Assembly (NCBI GenBank): GCA_964580655.1
Contig: CAZOMR010000173.1
Coordinates: 1-7,388 of the forward strand
DNA from: CAZOMR01 sp964580655
Lineage (GTDB): Bacteria; RBG-13-61-14; CAZOMR01
Length of the DNA stretch: 7,388 bases
Direction of reading: 5' to 3'
Position 1 is the first letter of the stretch. The number at the start of each line of letters is the position of its first letter. The notes under the pieces are model-generated. The model ran no database searches, was not told the DNA's origin, and worked only from the letters and a program-made list of their open reading frames with translations. Shown here piece by piece: positions 7,090 through 7,388 of this stretch. A program made the translations under genes and the position numbers.

Positions 7090-7388
7090 CCACCTGGCTC
7101 CCTTTTACCGAGACTGTAAAATATTCTGTTGAAATTTGAGTTGGGGGGGAATAGGGTATCTCCATAAGTAAAAAAAATAAAAAAGGCAGTTGGTGCTGGG
7201 TTTTGGGCAGGGGGTGAGCCTTTGGGGGATAGAGGTGTGGTTGAAGGGTCTTGGGTTTCCTAGTGCGAGTGCGTCTAATCCGGGGAAGGTGATAGAGTCT
7301 GCGGTGTTTGCCCGGAAGTGGCGAAACAAAGAACCGGAAATGGTCAAGGCCCTCCTGAGTCGCAAAGAACTTATATTTAACTTCTTCC
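7090..7388. other. Gene-poor tail: A-rich tract, G-skewed stretch, short repeats, no confident gene
   Basis: No RNA gene or clear terminator was seen. A small AT-rich inverted repeat, TTTTAC (7103-7108) and GTAAAA (7116-7121) with a 7-base loop, follows the oxidoreductase but lacks a T-run, so it is not a convincing terminator. TTGAAA (7129-7134) with TAGGGT (7152-7157) at 17-base spacing is a weak promoter-like pair. An A-rich tract (7167-7184) is followed by a stretch with far more G than C on the plus strand (7191-7260: 34 G, 7 C by hand count). Further on are a tandem AGTGCG pair (7262-7273), a small bulged hairpin (7306-7312 with 7320-7327) and two copies of CCGGAARTGG (7312-7321 and 7334-7343). 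Composition differs sharply from the genes upstream, which suggests a different origin or loss of coding constraint. Confidence 0.6.
7190..7388 (+). CDS. Possible hypothetical protein, 3' truncated by window (doubtful)
   Basis: One forward frame is open from just after the TAA at 7178-7180 to the window end, about 69 codons. I do not recognise the product. The first possible starts are TTG 7190 or GTG 7193, with only a weak AAAAGG before them and no ATG until 7340. The first half is rich in Gly and Val with G-ending codons (for example LVLGFGQGVSLWGIEVWL). The second half looks more protein-like (ARKWRNKEPEMVKALLSRKE). Codon choice is unlike the C-ending preference of the pil genes. It may instead be non-coding sequence or a decayed remnant kept open by low T and A content. 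The opposite strand is also open here, which weakens the case for either strand. Confidence 0.2.
   Translation, partial: MVLGFGQGVSLWGIEVWLKGLGFPSASASNPGKVIESAVFARKWRNKEPEMVKALLSRKELIFNFF

Noticed and set aside
7078..7109. Possible sigma-54 (-24/-12) promoter after the oxidoreductase, which would fit a PilR target
   Set aside because: TGGC occurs at 7078 and 7095, but neither has GC at the required -12 spacing, so the conserved GG-N10-GC core is absent.
7129..7157. Sigma-70-like pair TTGAAA and TAGGGT with 17-base spacing
   Set aside because: The -10 element matches at only three of six positions and no convincing gene follows; it is mentioned under the tail region but not called as a promoter.
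7103..7185. Terminators for either strand
   Set aside because: The inverted repeat at 7103-7121 is AT-rich with no T-run after it. On the minus strand the T-rich tract (7167-7184) has no stable hairpin before it; GGCAG and GGGCAG there are direct, not inverted, repeats.
1..7388. CRISPR arrays, tRNA or rRNA genes, complete insertion sequences
   Set aside because: No regularly spaced repeats, cloverleaf-like or rRNA-like sequences, transposase motifs or paired terminal inverted repeats were seen on reading the window.

Overview
The window suggests a delta-proteobacterial (Desulfobacterota/Myxococcota-type) chromosome of moderate GC. The main basis is gene order. Five consecutive plus-strand genes run pilB (3' end only) - pilT - pilC - pilS - pilR, the arrangement known from Myxococcus and Geobacter. 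In most gammaproteobacteria these genes are spread over separate loci. No species can be named from the sequence alone.

Layout. Bases 1-436 are the end of the type IV pilus assembly ATPase PilB. Bases 468-1583 encode the retraction ATPase PilT, 1614-2843 the inner-membrane platform protein PilC, 2859-4556 the membrane-bound sensor histidine kinase PilS, and 4562-5947 the sigma-54-dependent response regulator PilR. The gaps are 31, 30, 15 and 5 bases, so this reads as one operon with likely translational coupling from pilC to pilS and from pilS to pilR. After a 50-base gap comes a Gfo/Idh/MocA-family NAD(P)-dependent oxidoreductase (5998-7089) with no obvious link to pili. The last 299 bases (7090-7388) hold no confidently called gene. 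They contain an A-rich tract followed by a strongly G-over-C-skewed stretch, and one forward frame stays open to the window edge.

How the genes work together. PilB and PilT are the opposing hexameric motors that drive pilin addition and removal at the platform formed by PilC. PilS and PilR form the two-component pair that, in studied relatives, controls transcription of the major pilin gene pilA from a sigma-54 promoter. All catalytic and phosphotransfer motifs checked in PilT, PilS and PilR are intact, so the motor and regulatory parts look functional.

The main departure from the standard layout is that pilA, expected directly after pilR, is absent. The oxidoreductase sits there instead, possibly with its own sigma-70-like promoter inside the end of pilR and a very strong Shine-Dalgarno sequence formed at the edge of a 10-base tandem duplication. 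I found no clear new biological system. The least explained part is the 3' tail.
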